Positions 33,889-43,717 are shown, counted from the first letter of the stretch. The stretch: 64,000 bases of DNA from Alistipes sp. (GCA_017517705.1 JAFWYM010000030.1:1-64000), one strand, 5' to 3'. Numbers and translations: made by a program. The notes: generated by a model not told the origin, from the letters alone.

Positions 33889-34080
33889 CTACTTTGCGGG
33901 CTCCCACTTGCAGCGCACGGGCGATACAATAGCGCCCTCATCCTTGAGCTGCTTCATAGCCTTATCAACCTCTTTGCGGTCTATACCACTGAGCTCTGCA
34001 ATCTTGCCAGCGTTGAGAGGCTCACCTGCAGCCTGCATCGTTGCCAATACCTTATTCTTTGTCTCCATAATCGTAATCAT
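33889..34080 (-). CDS. Small winged-helix protein
   Basis: A 63-residue protein, or 59 residues if it starts at the METKN methionine (34,068). [24 protein letters not shown] followed by [16 protein letters not shown] is a clear helix-turn-helix and wing. It covers little more than the DNA-binding domain, so it could be a minimal regulator. It lies 27 bases downstream of rubredoxin and shares its terminator. The closing CKWEPAK is typical of small Bacteroidales wHTH proteins found with rubredoxin, as I recall. Confidence 0.65.
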   Translation of the reverse strand: MITIMETKNKVLATMQAAGEPLNAGKIAELSGIDRKEVDKAMKQLKDEGAIVSPVRCKWEPAK

Positions 34081-34107
34081 TCTTATAATAACCTTTCACT
34101 TAACTTT

Positions 34108-34266
34108 TTACTCCTTCTCAAAGAGATCCTTACCTACGCCGCATACAGGGCAAGTCCAATCATCGGGCAACTCCTCAAAGGGTGTTCCAGCTGGTATGCC
34201 ATTCTCAGGGTCTCCAATTGCGGGATCATACTCCCAACCACAAGGTACACATGTATACTTATCCAT
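34108..34266 (-). CDS. rub: Rubredoxin
   Basis: A 52-residue protein, [14 protein letters not shown] ... [14 protein letters not shown]. Both CxxCG knuckles that hold the single iron are present at residues 6-10 and 39-43, with the usual spacing and the aromatic core residues (Y4, W11, Y13, W37). It is a small cytosolic electron carrier, in anaerobes usually serving peroxide or superoxide reduction. A TATATTTG -7 box lies at 34,308-34,315, about 40 bases upstream of the ATG. Confidence 0.95.
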   Translation of the reverse strand: MDKYTCVPCGWEYDPAIGDPENGIPAGTPFEELPDDWTCPVCGVGKDLFEKE

Positions 34267-34307
34267 AATCTTTTAGTTTAAATTGTTAATGTTTTATTTT
34301 TACAGTG

Positions 34308-34315
34308 CAAATATA
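34308..34315 (-). promoter_or_regulatory. Rubredoxin promoter -7 box
   Basis: TATATTTG on the minus strand upstream of rubredoxin. The -33 region is A+T-rich without a clear TTTG. Confidence 0.5.
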
Positions 34316-34389
34316 ATACATATTTTTAATTATAAAGAATAATTTCAATCATTCTTTTTTATACGCATATCATCTTAAACTATAGAGCA

Positions 34390-35655
34390 TCACTTAACTG
34401 TCACACTCGGGATATCACTCCACAGCGTAGTATAGTGTGGCGATTGGTTTTCGCTCGCACTCTTAATACGACCGCTACCCTGCACAGCAAAGCGCACAGC
34501 ACCACGGCCATAGGCACGATTTACGGCATCGACAACGGTCGAGAGTTTATGCTCGCGCTCAACGGCAACCTCATCCTCGAAGAGCGAGTGCATGACGCTC
34601 TCTGCTGGGAGGATATGCGTAGCTACGACACCCGCCTTCTTATATCCGAAGCCTCGACGGTATAGTTCGCGCAGGGCGGCCACGGCACGTGTGACGATGG
34701 TACGCTGTTCGTTAGTAGCCACCGTAAAGTGTACGAGCTGCGTGCCATACATCTGCGGTGCAGAGTCTTTGAAGCGATTTGTATAGGCGAAGATGGTCAT
34801 TTCCGAGGTCACGGAACGCTGCTTACGTAGCTTCTCAGCAACCGTAGCAGCGAAGTTAGCCACCTGCTCTGCGAGCTCTGCAACGTCGTATATCTCCTTA
34901 GCAAAGCTACGCGACACACATATCGACTGTCGCGCCTCGAAGCCATCCTCGAACTCTATGCAGGGTTCACCCCTCAGTTCGCGCCACGTGCGCACGCCCG
35001 TTATGCCCGACATATTACGCACGACGCCCTCAGGCAGCATCGTATAGTCGTATGCGGTGGTTATGCCCATTGCCTTGAGCCTTGGAGTCAAGCGTCTGCC
35101 TATGCCCCACACATCCTCTATAGGGAACTTACACAGCACCTTCACGATATCCTCAGGGCGATACATATAGCAGCCACCGCGCAGCTTAGGATAGTGTTTG
35201 CACAGCTTCGAGGCTATCTTTGCGAGGGTCTTTGTCGGGGCTATGCCCACCGACACAGGTATGGCTGTCTGGCGCCAACACTCGCGCGATATCTCCTTAG
35301 CATAGCTATCAAAGTCGACACCCTCCATGCCACGCAGATCAAGAAAGGCCTCATCGATGGAGTAGACCTCGATAGATGGTGCATACTCCTCCAACACCCA
35401 ACGTACACGCTGCGACATATCGCCATAGAGTGCCATATTACCCGAGAATACAGCGATGTTATGCTGCTCCACTATATGGCGTATCTTAAAATAGGGGTCA
35501 CCCATCTTTATGCCGAGAGCCTTGGCCTCGTTGCTACGCGCAATGGCACAGCCATCGTTGCTCGAGAGCACGATGATGGGACACCCCTGGAGATCGGGGC
35601 GGAAGACGCGCTCACACGAGGCATAGAAGTTATTACAGTCGGCAAGGGCAAACAC
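34390..35655 (-). CDS. umuC: Y-family DNA polymerase UmuC
   Basis: The 421-residue protein is the catalytic subunit of an error-prone polymerase V. It has the N-terminal ALADCNNFYASCERVF with a metal-binding aspartate, VYSIDEAFLDL with the catalytic acidic pair, helix-hairpin-helix residues around WGIGRRL, and a C-terminal little-finger region. Length matches E. coli UmuC (422). It starts 2 bases after umuD, and the two form one unit. It copies past DNA lesions after UmuD is processed. Confidence 0.95.
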   Translation of the reverse strand: MFALADCNNFYASCERVFRPDLQGCPIIVLSSNDGCAIARSNEAKALGIKMGDPYFKIRHIVEQHNIAVFSGNMALYGDMSQRVRWVLEEYAPSIEVYSIDEAFLDLRGMEGVDFDSYAKEISRECWRQTAIPVSVGIAPTKTLAKIASKLCKHYPKLRGGCYMYRPEDIVKVLCKFPIEDVWGIGRRLTPRLKAMGITTAYDYTMLPEGVVRNMSGITGVRTWRELRGEPCIEFEDGFEARQSICVSRSFAKEIYDVAELAEQVANFAATVAEKLRKQRSVTSEMTIFAYTNRFKDSAPQMYGTQLVHFTVATNEQRTIVTRAVAALRELYRRGFGYKKAGVVATHILPAESVMHSLFEDEVAVEREHKLSTVVDAVNRAYGRGAVRFAVQGSGRIKSASENQSPHYTTLWSDIPSVTVK

Positions 35656-35657
35656 CG

Positions 35658-36086
35658 TTACATCTTCTTTATGGTATAGGTGACGACACCCCAGATTATA
35701 AAGTCATTATCGGGCGTAACCTCAATAGGCGTATACGCACTATTACTCTCATTCGCGGGCATAAGGCGTACACGCCCCGCCCCCATCTCCACACGCTTGA
35801 CGGTATACTCGCCATCGATGAAGCATACAGCCTTGCAGTTGTTGTAGGGGGCTATGGCACGATCAACGATGATGATGTCACCCTCATCAAGGGCGGCATC
35901 GACCATCGACACACCACTGACGCGAAAGAAGAAGGTCGAGGCCTTATGTTTTACAAGTAACTTTATGAGATCCAACTTCTCGCGAACATCCTCCGCAGGT
36001 GAGGGAAATCCTGCCCTAACATCGCCAAGCATGGCACTCTCGAACGACTCCTCAGAGTCGATGCTATGTGGTATAAATTGTTTCAT
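35658..36086 (-). CDS. umuD: UmuD-type S24 peptidase
   Basis: The 142-residue protein has the autocleavage site A25-G26 within DVRAGFPSP, catalytic S60 in SGVSMVDAALDEGD and K97 in YTVKRVE, as in LexA/UmuD family serine-lysine peptidases. RecA filaments normally trigger cleavage, and the product joins UmuC. No convincing SOS-box palindrome was seen upstream; a terminator of the preceding operon ends 18 bases before the start codon. Confidence 0.93.
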   Translation of the reverse strand: MKQFIPHSIDSEESFESAMLGDVRAGFPSPAEDVREKLDLIKLLVKHKASTFFFRVSGVSMVDAALDEGDIIIVDRAIAPYNNCKAVCFIDGEYTVKRVEMGAGRVRLMPANESNSAYTPIEVTPDNDFIIWGVVTYTIKKM

Positions 36087-36103
36087 TCTTAGAGTCTAAA
36101 AAA

Positions 36104-36129
36104 GGCGCATCAGGGTAACCTCACGCGCC
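36104..36129 (-). terminator. Intrinsic terminator after recQ-rsmA
   Basis: GGCGC...GCGCC arms (with an inner GGT/ACC pairing) followed on the minus strand by TTTTTT, 26 bases past the rsmA stop. Confidence 0.7.
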
Positions 36130-36154
36130 AAACTATACTTAATCAGAGTCGTCG

Positions 36155-36943
36155 TCACGCTCTATTCTCTGCCACCCATTGCGTAAGTTCCACAAAGTCG
36201 GCAACGGAGAGCTGCTCGGCACGCATCGTGAAGAAGCGATGCTCCCTACCTCCGAAGTTACCAAAGGCAGCCTTCAAGGAGTTGCGCAACATCTTACGGC
36301 GCTGGCCAAACGACGCCTTAACCACCTTAATAAAGAGAGCCTCGTCGCACTCCAAGCGCTCAACATCGTTACGTACGAGGCGCACAACGGCGCTCTTAAC
36401 CTTGGGTGGTGGGTTAAACACCTTCTCGCCTACCGTAAAGAGATACTCTATATCGTACCACGCCTGTAGCAACACGCTCAATATGCCATACTCCTTCGAG
36501 CCCGGGGGCTCGGCAAGGCGCACGGCAACCTCGCGCTGTATCATGCCGACACACTCGGGGACTATGTCTCTATTTTCGAGCACCTTGAAGAATATCTGCG
36601 ACGATATATTATAAGGGAAGTTACCTATAATCTTCAGTCTGTCGCCATACTCAGCGCGTAAGTCCATCTTGAGGAAGTCGCCCTCCGTGAGACGCTCTCT
36701 AAAGTCGGGATAGTGGTCGTGGAGATACTCTACCGACTCGCCATCAATCTCCGCGCCATAGGTGACGATGTCGTCCCTCTGGAGTAGAAACTGCGTGAGC
36801 ACACCCATACCACAACCCACCTCCAGCACCCTGTCCGGATTGTCGGACGTGCCACCCGAGAGCGACATGGCTATCTTACGGGCGATGTTAAGATCAGTAA
36901 GGAAGTGCTGACCTAAAGCCTTCTTTGCGCGTACCTCAGCCAT
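36155..36943 (-). CDS. rsmA: 16S rRNA dimethyladenosine transferase RsmA (KsgA)
   Basis: The 262-residue protein begins KKALGQHFLTD, the family's N-terminal signature, then has the SAM-binding EVGCGMGVLT and catalytic GNFPYNIS (the NxPY-type motif of N6-adenine methylases). It dimethylates two adjacent adenines near the 3' end of 16S rRNA during small-subunit assembly. Its ATG overlaps the recQ stop as TAATG, so translation is coupled. Confidence 0.95.
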   Translation of the reverse strand: MAEVRAKKALGQHFLTDLNIARKIAMSLSGGTSDNPDRVLEVGCGMGVLTQFLLQRDDIVTYGAEIDGESVEYLHDHYPDFRERLTEGDFLKMDLRAEYGDRLKIIGNFPYNISSQIFFKVLENRDIVPECVGMIQREVAVRLAEPPGSKEYGILSVLLQAWYDIEYLFTVGEKVFNPPPKVKSAVVRLVRNDVERLECDEALFIKVVKASFGQRRKMLRNSLKAAFGNFGGREHRFFTMRAEQLSVADFVELTQWVAENRA

Positions 36944-39135
36944 TAGTTTGCAACCTCCGAAATAAACTTTATGCGTACCAGACGAATCTCCTCCTCGCTA
37001 TACTCCGAGCCGAGCTCCTCGATAGCATCGTCCAACGAGTCGGTTTCGGCATCCTCCTTGAAGTAGAGGTATATGTCCTCCACCTTATCCTCATCCATAA
37101 GCGTATTGAGGTAGTACTGTATGTCAAGTCGTGTACCTGAGTTTACGATAGCCTCAATCTCGGTGAGCAGTTCGTCCATATCTAAATTACGCGCGCGCGC
37201 GATATCCTCAAAGTCCATCTTACGGTCAATAGACTGGATGATGAATATCTTGTTGTTCGACTTGTTCGCCACACCCTTAACCACAAGATCCTGCGGACGT
37301 ACAATCTCCTTCTCCTCGACATACGCCTTGATGAGCTTGATGAACTCGGCGCCGAACTTCTGCGCCTTACCGGCACCTACACCCGATATTGTCTGCATCT
37401 CCTCGATTGTAATGGGGTACTGTATCGACATATCCTCAAGCGAGGGGTCTTGGAAGATGACATACGGTGGCAGGTCGTTCTGCTTAGCCACCTTACGGCG
37501 CAAGTCTTTGAGCATGGCAAAGAGCTCCTCGTCGGCAGCACCACCGCCCTTCATCGGGCCACCCATCTGGCCATTCTCCTCCTCCGAGTCGTAGTCGTGG
37601 TCGAGGGTGATGGTCACGCTCTTAGGCGACTTGATGTACTCCTTACCCTTGGCATTAACCGATATAAGGCCATAGTTCTCGATATTCTTATCCACCAAAC
37701 CCATAATTAAGGCTTGACGTATAACGGCATTCCAGAAGCGGGCATCCTTACTCTCACCAGCACCGAAGAACTCCGACTTGTTGTGATTGTAGCTCTTGAC
37801 CATGGCCGTAACCTTACCCATAAGCACCGATACGAGATGGTCGATTTTGAACTTATCGCCTATATCCAACAGTGCCTCCAATGCTAACTGCATCTCCTTT
37901 TTAGCCTCGATCTTGGGCTTAGGATTACAACAGTTGTCGCAACTGCCACAGTTCGTCTCCTCGTACGTCTCGCCAAAGTAGTGCAGGAGCGACTTACGAC
38001 GGCACATCGAGCTCTCGGCATACGACACGGTCTCCAAGAGTAGTAACTTACCTATCTCCTGCTCCGCAACGGGCTTGCCCTGCATAAACTTCTCGAGCTT
38101 CTGTATATCCTTGTAGCTATAGTACGTAAGGCAGTAGCCTTCGCCACCATCACGACCCGCACGTCCCGTCTCCTGGTAGTAACCTTCGAGCGACTTGGGA
38201 ATATCGTAGTGGATAACATAGCGCACGTCGGGCTTGTCGATACCCATACCAAAGGCGATGGTCGCGACGATGACATTCACCCTCTCATGTAGGAAGGCAT
38301 CCTGATTGTCGGCACGCGTCTGTGCATCCATACCTGCATGGTAAGCCAAGGCTTTGATGCCATTGGCCACGAGTAACTCGGCAAGTTCTTCCACCTTTTT
38401 ACGACTGAGGCAGTAGATGATGCCGCTCTTACCATCGTGCTGCTTTATGAAGCGTATGATGTCGTGGTCCACGTTGTTCTTCGGGCGTAGCTCGTAGTAT
38501 AGATTGGGACGGTTAAACGACGAGCGGAATACCGTGGCATCGGTCATACCGAGGTTCTTCTGAATATCCATCTGCACCTTGGGCGTTGCCGTAGCCGTGA
38601 GGGCTATGAGTGGTGCCTGACCTATATCGTTGATGATTGGGCGTATACGTCGGTACTCAGGGCGGAAGTCGTGACCCCACTCCGAGATACAGTGAGCCTC
38701 GTCTATGGCATAGAACGACACCTTAATCTTACGTAGGAAGGCGATGTTATCCTCCTTCGTCAGCGACTCGGGGGCGAAGTATAGCAACTTGGTACGACCA
38801 TCCAACACATCCTGACGCACTTGCTGTATTGCTGACTTGTTGAGCGACGAGTTAAGGAAGTGAGCTATGCCCGACTCCGTCGAGAATGTACGCATCGCAT
38901 CAACCTGATTCTTCATAAGGGCTATAAGCGGCGAGATAACAATCGCCACACCATCCATAATGAGTGCCGGCAACTGGTAGCACAACGACTTTCCACCACC
39001 CGTAGGCATAAGCACAAAGGTATCCTTACCAGCCAAGACGTTCTTTATAACAGCCTCCTGGTTGCCTTTGAATGATGTAAATCCGAAATACTCACGCAGC
39101 TTATCGTGTAGTAATACTCCTTGTTCGGTGTCCAT
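36943..39135 (-). CDS. recQ: ATP-dependent DNA helicase RecQ
   Basis: The 730-residue protein shows the complete RecQ layout. Helicase motif I is MPTGGGKSLCYQLP and the DEAH-type motif II is AIDEAHCISEWGHDFR. Motif VI is QETGRAGRDG. A zinc-binding domain (CRRKSLLHYFGE, CGSCDNCC), a winged-helix RQC region and a C-terminal HRDC domain (about 520-600) follow. The C-terminal 100 residues extend beyond HRDC and are acidic. It unwinds DNA in 3'-5' direction for recombination and repair. A minus-strand TATATTTG box lies 28 bases upstream. Confidence 0.95.
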   Translation of the reverse strand: MDTEQGVLLHDKLREYFGFTSFKGNQEAVIKNVLAGKDTFVLMPTGGGKSLCYQLPALIMDGVAIVISPLIALMKNQVDAMRTFSTESGIAHFLNSSLNKSAIQQVRQDVLDGRTKLLYFAPESLTKEDNIAFLRKIKVSFYAIDEAHCISEWGHDFRPEYRRIRPIINDIGQAPLIALTATATPKVQMDIQKNLGMTDATVFRSSFNRPNLYYELRPKNNVDHDIIRFIKQHDGKSGIIYCLSRKKVEELAELLVANGIKALAYHAGMDAQTRADNQDAFLHERVNVIVATIAFGMGIDKPDVRYVIHYDIPKSLEGYYQETGRAGRDGGEGYCLTYYSYKDIQKLEKFMQGKPVAEQEIGKLLLLETVSYAESSMCRRKSLLHYFGETYEETNCGSCDNCCNPKPKIEAKKEMQLALEALLDIGDKFKIDHLVSVLMGKVTAMVKSYNHNKSEFFGAGESKDARFWNAVIRQALIMGLVDKNIENYGLISVNAKGKEYIKSPKSVTITLDHDYDSEEENGQMGGPMKGGGAADEELFAMLKDLRRKVAKQNDLPPYVIFQDPSLEDMSIQYPITIEEMQTISGVGAGKAQKFGAEFIKLIKAYVEEKEIVRPQDLVVKGVANKSNNKIFIIQSIDRKMDFEDIARARNLDMDELLTEIEAIVNSGTRLDIQYYLNTLMDEDKVEDIYLYFKEDAETDSLDDAIEELGSEYSEEEIRLVRIKFISEVAN

Positions 39136-39162
39136 AATTTTTCGTTATCAAGAAAATTTACC

Positions 39163-39170
39163 CAAATATA
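39163..39170 (-). promoter_or_regulatory. recQ promoter -7 box
   Basis: TATATTTG on the minus strand, divergent from the lptB promoter in the same 88-base intergenic region. Confidence 0.45.
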
Positions 39171-39194
39171 ATATATTTTTTTGAAAAATAGTAA

Positions 39195-39202
39195 TAACTT
39201 TG
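39195..39202 (+). promoter_or_regulatory. lptB promoter -7 box
   Basis: TAACTTTG on the plus strand, 21 bases before the lptB ATG; a T-rich stretch occupies the -33 region. Confidence 0.45.
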
Positions 39203-39223
39203 TGAAAAATTTGTAAAAAAAGT

Positions 39224-40078
39224 ATGCGACTATACACAAGCGAATTAGTAAAATCCTATAAATCACGCACTGTCGTGAACCATGTCACCATCGACGTCAA
39301 CCAGGGCGAGATCGTCGGATTGCTCGGCCCCAATGGTGCCGGTAAGACCACAACATTCTATATGATCGTGGGGCTCATCAAGCCCAACGAGGGTCGCATA
39401 TTCCTCGAGGACGACAATGGCAAGGTTAGCGACATCACCTCACTGCCTGTATACCGCCGTGCACAGATGGGCGTGGGCTATCTGGCGCAGGAGGCCTCTG
39501 TATTCCGCCACCTTACGGTTGAGGACAATATACGTGCCGTACTCGAGATGACCAAGTACTCGAAGAAGTATCAGAGGGAGCGCGTAGAGAGCCTTATCGA
39601 GGAATTTCGCTTGCAGAAGGTACGCAAGAGTTATGGTAACCAGCTCTCGGGTGGCGAGCGTCGCCGTACCGAGATTGCACGTGCCGTAGCCATCAACCCA
39701 TCGTTCATACTCCTCGACGAGCCCTTTGCGGGTGTCGACCCCATCGCCGTGGAGGATATTCAGAGCATCGTGGGCACGCTGAAGGATAAGAACATCGGCG
39801 TCATCATCACCGACCACAACGTCGACGAGACATTGGCTATTACAGACCGCACATATCTCCTCTATGAGGGTAAGATTCTAAAGACGGGTACCGCCGAGGA
39901 TCTTGCCAACGATGAGATGGTACGCAAGGTATACCTCGGCAGCAACTTCGAGCTTCGCACATCGCCACAGATGGCACGCGAGCGAAAGGAGCGCGAGGAG
40001 CGTGAGCGCCAGGAGGCATTGCGAGCCTTAGGCCACGTACACGAGCCCTCGGAGGATGAGTTGGACGATGAGGAATAA
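39224..40078 (+). CDS. lptB: LPS export ABC transporter ATPase LptB
   Basis: The 284-residue ATPase has Walker [10 protein letters not shown] (35-43), the signature [14 protein letters not shown], Walker [14 protein letters not shown] and switch histidine in [11 protein letters not shown], all close to LptB. The [11 protein letters not shown] segment is also characteristic. It powers lipopolysaccharide extraction from the inner membrane together with LptFG. A charged C-terminal tail of about 40 residues ([10 protein letters not shown] ... DELDDEE) exceeds the E. coli length of 241. First gene of a plus-strand group. Confidence 0.93.
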   Translation: MRLYTSELVKSYKSRTVVNHVTIDVNQGEIVGLLGPNGAGKTTTFYMIVGLIKPNEGRIFLEDDNGKVSDITSLPVYRRAQMGVGYLAQEASVFRHLTVEDNIRAVLEMTKYSKKYQRERVESLIEEFRLQKVRKSYGNQLSGGERRRTEIARAVAINPSFILLDEPFAGVDPIAVEDIQSIVGTLKDKNIGVIITDHNVDETLAITDRTYLLYEGKILKTGTAEDLANDEMVRKVYLGSNFELRTSPQMARERKEREERERQEALRALGHVHEPSEDELDDEE

Positions 40079-40101
40079 AAGAGAATAACGACACATAATA
40101 T

Positions 40102-41370
40102 ATGGATGATAGTACAGTCCCTCTTGGGAACCGTTTACGCGGAGAGGTAACTCCGCCCTGCTCAAAGAGCTATGCTCAGCGCGCTATGGCCGCAGCGCTT
40201 CTCACGCCTGGGCGCACAACACTTCGTGGCATAGAGTTTTGTCGCGACACACGCTCGGCAATAGCCACGATAGAACACCTCGGCGCCAAGGTCGTGATTC
40301 TCGACAACGACACGCTCATTATCGACGGAGGTCTCAAGCCTCAGACCGCAACCCTCAATGTTGGCGAGTCGGGACTTGCAGCACGCCTCTTCACCCCCAT
40401 AGCATCACTCCTATCTACACCTATTACCATCGATGGCGAGGGCACACTACTACATAGACCCATGTCTATGATGGTGGAGCCTCTAAAGGAGCTTGGTGTC
40501 ATGGTGCGCGATGGTGGTGGCAGACTACCTATCGAGGTGTGCGGCCCTATACGTGGTGGCCGCGTTACGGTCGACGGCAGTGTCTCGTCGCAGTTCGTCA
40601 CAGGACTCCTCCTTGCTCTTCCCGTTGCCCAGGGTGCCACGACCATCGAACTTCGCGGTGCCGTGTCGACGCCCTACATCGACATGACCCTCGAGACCCT
40701 CGATCGCTTTGGTGTGGAGGTCATGTACAACGATGGCGACTACACGGAGTTCTACATCGAGGGTGGCCAGGAGTACAAACCCACAGACTACACCATCGAG
40801 AGCGATTGGAGTGCCGCGGCGATGATAATGGTTGCCGCAGCAATTGCCGGCGAGGTCACCATCAACAACCTCTCTACCCTATCGCGCCAGGCCGACACAG
40901 CCATATGCCGTGCCTTGGAGCGCGCAGGCGCCTCACTCATCATCGAGGAGAATAAGATTACCGTAGCACACCGCGAGATTGAGGCATTCACTTTCGATGC
41001 CACACACTGCCCCGACCTCTTCCCCGCACTTGTAGCGCTGGCAGCTGCTGCCGAGGGGGTATCGACCATTTACGGTTTGGGACGTCTCGGTGGTAAGGAG
41101 AGTGACCGTGGCGAAGTACTCAAGGAGGAGTATGCCAAATTAGGTATAGAAATAGAGTTAGACTACGACGAGGATACCATGCGTATCATTGGTGGCACAC
41201 CCCATGCTGCCGAGGTCGACTCGCATGACGACCACCGCATTGCGATGTCGTTGGCCGTAACCGCCTTGCGCATCGACCAGGATGTCACCATCCGCAACAG
41301 CGAGTGCGTAGCCAAGAGCTACCCCTCGTTCTTCGACGACTTAGAATCATTGAAACAGCGCTGTGAATAA
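40102..41370 (+). CDS. aroA: 3-phosphoshikimate 1-carboxyvinyltransferase (EPSP synthase)
   Basis: The 422-residue protein catalyses the sixth shikimate-pathway step. It contains PPCSKSYAQRAMAAALL (substrate-binding KS...R), GESGLAARLF, SSQFVTGLLLALP and DDHRIAMSLAV, the expected EPSP synthase sites. It follows lptB by 23 bases and its end overlaps aroC by 8 bases, pairing two consecutive pathway enzymes. Confidence 0.93.
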   Translation: MDDSTVPLGNRLRGEVTPPCSKSYAQRAMAAALLTPGRTTLRGIEFCRDTRSAIATIEHLGAKVVILDNDTLIIDGGLKPQTATLNVGESGLAARLFTPIASLLSTPITIDGEGTLLHRPMSMMVEPLKELGVMVRDGGGRLPIEVCGPIRGGRVTVDGSVSSQFVTGLLLALPVAQGATTIELRGAVSTPYIDMTLETLDRFGVEVMYNDGDYTEFYIEGGQEYKPTDYTIESDWSAAAMIMVAAAIAGEVTINNLSTLSRQADTAICRALERAGASLIIEENKITVAHREIEAFTFDATHCPDLFPALVALAAAAEGVSTIYGLGRLGGKESDRGEVLKEEYAKLGIEIELDYDEDTMRIIGGTPHAAEVDSHDDHRIAMSLAVTALRIDQDVTIRNSECVAKSYPSFFDDLESLKQRCE

Positions 41371-42346
41371 CACGTTTGGAGATATATTGCGCCTCACGAT
41401 TTTTGGCGCATCACATGCCGACGAGGTGGGAGTCATCATCGAGGGTGTACCCAAGGGCATACACCTCACCCCTCAGATGTTCGCTGACGACATCAATCGT
41501 CGTCGTCCCTCACTCCATGGCGAGACTACACGCCACGAGGAGGACATACCCACTATCGATGGTCTCAATGCTGAGGGCATCACCACGGGAGAGGCTATAC
41601 GCATATCGTTTCGCAACAGCAATACGCGCTCCACAGATTATAGCCACCTTAAGTCGCATCCGCGACCCTCGCATGCCGACCTTGTGCAGCGCAGGAAGTA
41701 TGGCGAGGATTATAACCTTGCGGGCGGAGGCATGGCCTCGGGACGTATGACCGTAGCCCTTGTTGCTGCGGGCGTTGTGGCCAAGAAGATTCTCCCTAAC
41801 GTTATCTTCAACACCCACCTTGTGGAGGTAGGTGGTTGCAGCAACACCACTATGTTTGAGACCATCATCCATGAGGCTGCACGGCATGGCGACTCTGTGG
41901 GAGGCGTCATCGAGTGCTCGATTTCGGGTGTAGAGCCACTCCTTGGCGAGCCATTCTTCGACTCCGCAGAGAGTGTCATAGCACACCTACTCTTCTCCAT
42001 TCCCGCGGTAAAGGGCGTGGAGTTTGGCGACGGCTTTGCAGGCACACGTAAGCACGGCTCGGAGCGTAACGACACTATCATAGACCGCGAAGGTCGCACC
42101 CACACAAACAATGAGGGCGGAATAAACGGAGGCATAACAAACGGCAACGACATAGTGCTGCGTGTAGCTATAAAACCCACACCAAGCATCGCCTTAGGTC
42201 AGCGGACTTACAATTTTGAAGATGACAAAGTTACGGAGCTAACCATCGGTGGTCGTCACGATGCTTGCATAGCACGTCGTGCAGCTGTAGTTATTGAAGC
42301 TGTCACGGCTGTAGCCTTGGCCGACCTACACCTTAGAACTCGTTAA
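41363..42346 (+). CDS. aroC: Chorismate synthase, divergent
   Basis: The 327-residue protein converts EPSP to chorismate with reduced FMN. Family signatures are recognisable but altered: FGASHADEVGVIIEGVP where FGESHG is usual, RRRPSLHGETTRHEED, RPSHADLV (conserved histidine kept) and GGGMASGRMT where GGGRSSARET is usual. It is about 30 residues shorter than the common 355-360. Overlap with aroA supports the pathway role. The replaced residues sit near the FMN and substrate sites, so the enzyme belongs to a divergent branch. Confidence 0.85.
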   Translation: MNNTFGDILRLTIFGASHADEVGVIIEGVPKGIHLTPQMFADDINRRRPSLHGETTRHEEDIPTIDGLNAEGITTGEAIRISFRNSNTRSTDYSHLKSHPRPSHADLVQRRKYGEDYNLAGGGMASGRMTVALVAAGVVAKKILPNVIFNTHLVEVGGCSNTTMFETIIHEAARHGDSVGGVIECSISGVEPLLGEPFFDSAESVIAHLLFSIPAVKGVEFGDGFAGTRKHGSERNDTIIDREGRTHTNNEGGINGGITNGNDIVLRVAIKPTPSIALGQRTYNFEDDKVTELTIGGRHDACIARRAAVVIEAVTAVALADLHLRTR

Positions 42347-42347
42347 T

Positions 42348-43190
42348 ATGGCATCGCGACGCGAAATCCTTCGACTGCTTCAGAGTGCTGCTATGGAGTG
42401 CTATCCCGAGATGGAGGCGAGGCGTATTGCTGAGATGATTGTAACCCAACGTGGAGGCATCACGCTTAGCGACCTTATCATCGAGCCCAATGCCCCTCTC
42501 GACATCCCCGACATCGAGACGATATGTGCAGAGCTACGCGCGTGGCGTCCTGTGCAGTACATCCTGGGTAGTGCCTACTTTGCGGATATGGATCTCGAGG
42601 TTTGCTCGGGGGTACTCATCCCTCGCCCCGAGACCGAGGAGCTCGTAGAGTGGATAGCGACAGATATGCCACATGCCAAACGTATCTTAGATGTATGCAC
42701 GGGTAGCGGGTGTATAGCCCTCGCCTTGGCACGTAGGATTGCGCAGAGCGACGTCCACGGCATAGACATATCCTCAGAGGCACTCACCATAGCACGTCGC
42801 AATGCCGAGCGCTACGCCCCAAGGGTGGTGTTTCACGAGGCAGATGCGCTCGACGATTTTTCCAAGATTGTAGGCACGGAGTATGACGTCATAGTCTCCA
42901 ATCCCCCATATATCCCCGAGGCTGACAGGAGGCTTATGCGTCCGAATGTAACCGATTATGAACCACACATAGCGCTCTTTGTCCCCAACGGCGACCCGCT
43001 GCTATTCTATCGAGCCATAGCTCACACAGCATACGCAATGCTTGCCAATGGCGGACGCCTATATTTCGAGATATACGAATCGTTAGCCACGGAGATGACC
43101 GCCATGCTACGCGCTGAGGGTTATGACGTAACGCTACGCGAGGACTTTAGAGGTAAACCAAGAATGATATGCGCGACAAGAATAATATAG
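42348..43190 (+). CDS. prmC: Release factor glutamine methyltransferase PrmC (HemK)
   Basis: The 280-residue protein has an N-terminal helical domain (about 1-85) and a SAM methyltransferase domain with ILDVCTGSGCIAL and the catalytic IVSNPPYIP motif. It methylates the GGQ glutamine of release factors RF1 and RF2. It starts 1 base after the aroC stop and its end overlaps recX by 22 bases. Confidence 0.93.
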   Translation: MASRREILRLLQSAAMECYPEMEARRIAEMIVTQRGGITLSDLIIEPNAPLDIPDIETICAELRAWRPVQYILGSAYFADMDLEVCSGVLIPRPETEELVEWIATDMPHAKRILDVCTGSGCIALALARRIAQSDVHGIDISSEALTIARRNAERYAPRVVFHEADALDDFSKIVGTEYDVIVSNPPYIPEADRRLMRPNVTDYEPHIALFVPNGDPLLFYRAIAHTAYAMLANGGRLYFEIYESLATEMTAMLRAEGYDVTLREDFRGKPRMICATRII

Positions 43191-43687
43191 ATAGCAAACC
43201 GCGTGAACGACGCCCCAAGACGTCGGCCGAAGCATTGCAGTCGCTAATGAGGCTATGCTCGCGTGCCGAGAAGTCGTCGGGCGATGCCCTACGTCTGATG
43301 CAAAGGTGGGAAGTAGCTGTGGCTGAACGACAGGGAGTGCTTGATAAGCTTATCGCCCAGCGTTTTATCGACGACAAGCGCTATGCCGAGGCCTATGTTC
43401 GTGAGAAGTCGCAGCTGGCGGGCTGGGGCACACGCAAGATAGCCATGCAACTACGACAAAAGGGTGTAGAGAAGGAAATTATCACCGAGGTGCTGGCTAC
43501 ACTCGACAACGACGACCTGCGCCATCGCCTCAAGGAGCGCCTTGAGCGCAAGCTACGCACCACGAAGGCCGCGACGGAGTACGAGCTACGTGGCAAGCTG
43601 TTACGCCACGCCCTAAGTGCGGGCTACGACTACGACATCACCGTGGAAGTAATCGACGAACTCCGCAGAGAGAACTTAGATTATTAA
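43169..43687 (+). CDS. recX: Regulatory protein RecX
   Basis: The 172-residue protein shows the three-helix RecX repeats: ALQSLMRLCSRAEKSSGD, QRFIDDKRYAEAYVREKS and KGVEKEIITEVL. RecX limits RecA filament growth. The start lies within prmC; a later in-frame start would cut into the first conserved repeat. A short terminator follows. Confidence 0.88.
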   Translation: MRDKNNIDSKPRERRPKTSAEALQSLMRLCSRAEKSSGDALRLMQRWEVAVAERQGVLDKLIAQRFIDDKRYAEAYVREKSQLAGWGTRKIAMQLRQKGVEKEIITEVLATLDNDDLRHRLKERLERKLRTTKAATEYELRGKLLRHALSAGYDYDITVEVIDELRRENLDY

Positions 43688-43693
43688 GATATA

Positions 43694-43717
43694 GCACTCG
43701 TTCAAGTGCCTCTTTTT
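43694..43717 (+). terminator. Terminator after recX
   Basis: GCACT/AGTGC stem followed by TCTTTTT, 7 bases past the recX stop. Confidence 0.5.
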
